From Candidatus Amarobacter glycogenicus (lineage in GTDB: Bacteria; Chloroflexota; Dehalococcoidia; Tepidiformales; Tepidiformaceae): DNA of 60,877 bases. The stretch's first letter is position 1. Each line of letters begins with the position of its first letter. The position numbers and the translations under genes are program-made. The stretch covers positions 215,001-275,877 of the forward strand of contig JADJZF010000006.1 of NCBI GenBank assembly GCA_016719395.1. Reading direction: 5' to 3'. A model generated the notes under the pieces. That model searched no databases. It saw only the letters and a list, made by a program, of their open reading frames with translations, and was not told the origin of the DNA. This document shows positions 60,749 through 60,877 of this stretch, in pieces.

Positions 60749-60877
60749 CTATCGCGTGAGCCAGGCGAACTGCTGGGGTTTCCGCTGGGCGCGGGCGCTG
60801 ATCATGATGTTCACGATGGCCGGCTTGTCGGAGTTGACTGCCGCTTCGAGCGCGGGCCGAAGCTGGGCCGGCTCGGT
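60749..60877 (-). CDS. C-terminal end of a thiamine-diphosphate-dependent enzyme
   Basis: The last 42 codons on the minus strand (AALEAAVNSDKPAIVNIMIS and RKPQQFAWLTR, then stop at 60749). This ending is that of oxalyl-CoA decarboxylase/2-hydroxyacyl-CoA lyase. The gene continues beyond the window. Confidence 0.75.
   Translation of the reverse strand, partial: TEPAQLRPALEAAVNSDKPAIVNIMISARAQRKPQQFAWLTR

Overview
ORGANISM. The window is high-GC bacterial chromosome, most likely from an aerobic, heterotrophic Chloroflexota lineage (Dehalococcoidia-like). This rests on gene content, the rRNA arrangement and a promoter style dominated by leaderless genes; it is an inference and the 23S at 401-3345 would settle it. 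I see no insertion sequence, prophage, CRISPR array or plasmid function. LAYOUT. 1-3550: 3' part of an rRNA locus (tRNA-Ala, 23S, initiator tRNA-Met, terminator) with no 5S gene in reach. 3551-4215: GC-rich, hairpin-rich stretch with no convincing gene. 4228-8261 (minus): aa3-type cytochrome oxidase operon (coxII-I-IV-III plus a membrane cupredoxin). 8500-12427: VOC protein, metallo-hydrolase, phosphodiesterase-like protein, DUF2207 membrane protein. 12557-16441: three-subunit molybdenum hydroxylase operon ending in a MoaD/ThiS-like carrier. 16446-22726: DinB-like protein, two acyl-CoA dehydrogenases, HAD phosphatase, flavin amine oxidase, alpha/beta hydrolase, FlgM-like protein. 22919-28761: RDD membrane protein, polA, rnpB, thioesterase, thioredoxin-TPR. 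28844-36171: CHRD surface protein, divergent DAHP synthase, M20 peptidase, frameshifted tyrosine phosphatase, NnrS-like membrane protein, GNAT, enoyl-CoA hydratase, sortase. 36250-37443: short-gene/sRNA region. 37568-42622: DtxR regulator, REC-GGDEF-HD-GYP protein, esterase, small zinc protein, lipoprotein. 42709-46201: NrdR-controlled class II ribonucleotide reductase. 46339-53811: CoA-transferase and the two subunits of a biotin-dependent acyl-CoA carboxylase. 53892-60877: permease, two metallo-beta-lactamase-fold proteins, HExxH peptidase, frame-broken hydrolase and flavoprotein, a MazE-MazF chimera and the 3' end of a ThDP enzyme gene. HOW THE GENES WORK TOGETHER. The metabolic theme is oxidation of acyl-CoA compounds (two acyl-CoA dehydrogenases, enoyl-CoA hydratase, CaiB transferase, carboxylase alpha and beta, thioesterase, ThDP lyase) feeding an oxygen-reducing chain that ends in an A2-type oxidase. 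MOST NOTABLE SIGNALS. (1) At least twelve genes carry a TANNNT-like -10 hexamer exactly 6 nt before the start codon, i.e. leaderless transcripts; this also corrects several start sites (for example polA at 24150). (2) The NnrS-like gene has a TGTGA-N6-TCACG site centred exactly 41.5 bp upstream of its leaderless start. (3) nrdJ has a promoter whose 17-bp spacer holds GAAC-N4-GTTC, and nrdR has two NrdR boxes 32 bp apart. (4) At least six loci show reading-frame breaks, all explicable as loss of 1-2 bases and clustered at 58-60.5 kb, so either gene decay or deletion-type sequence errors. (5) A palindromic element sits in frame inside the carboxylase ATP-grasp domain.
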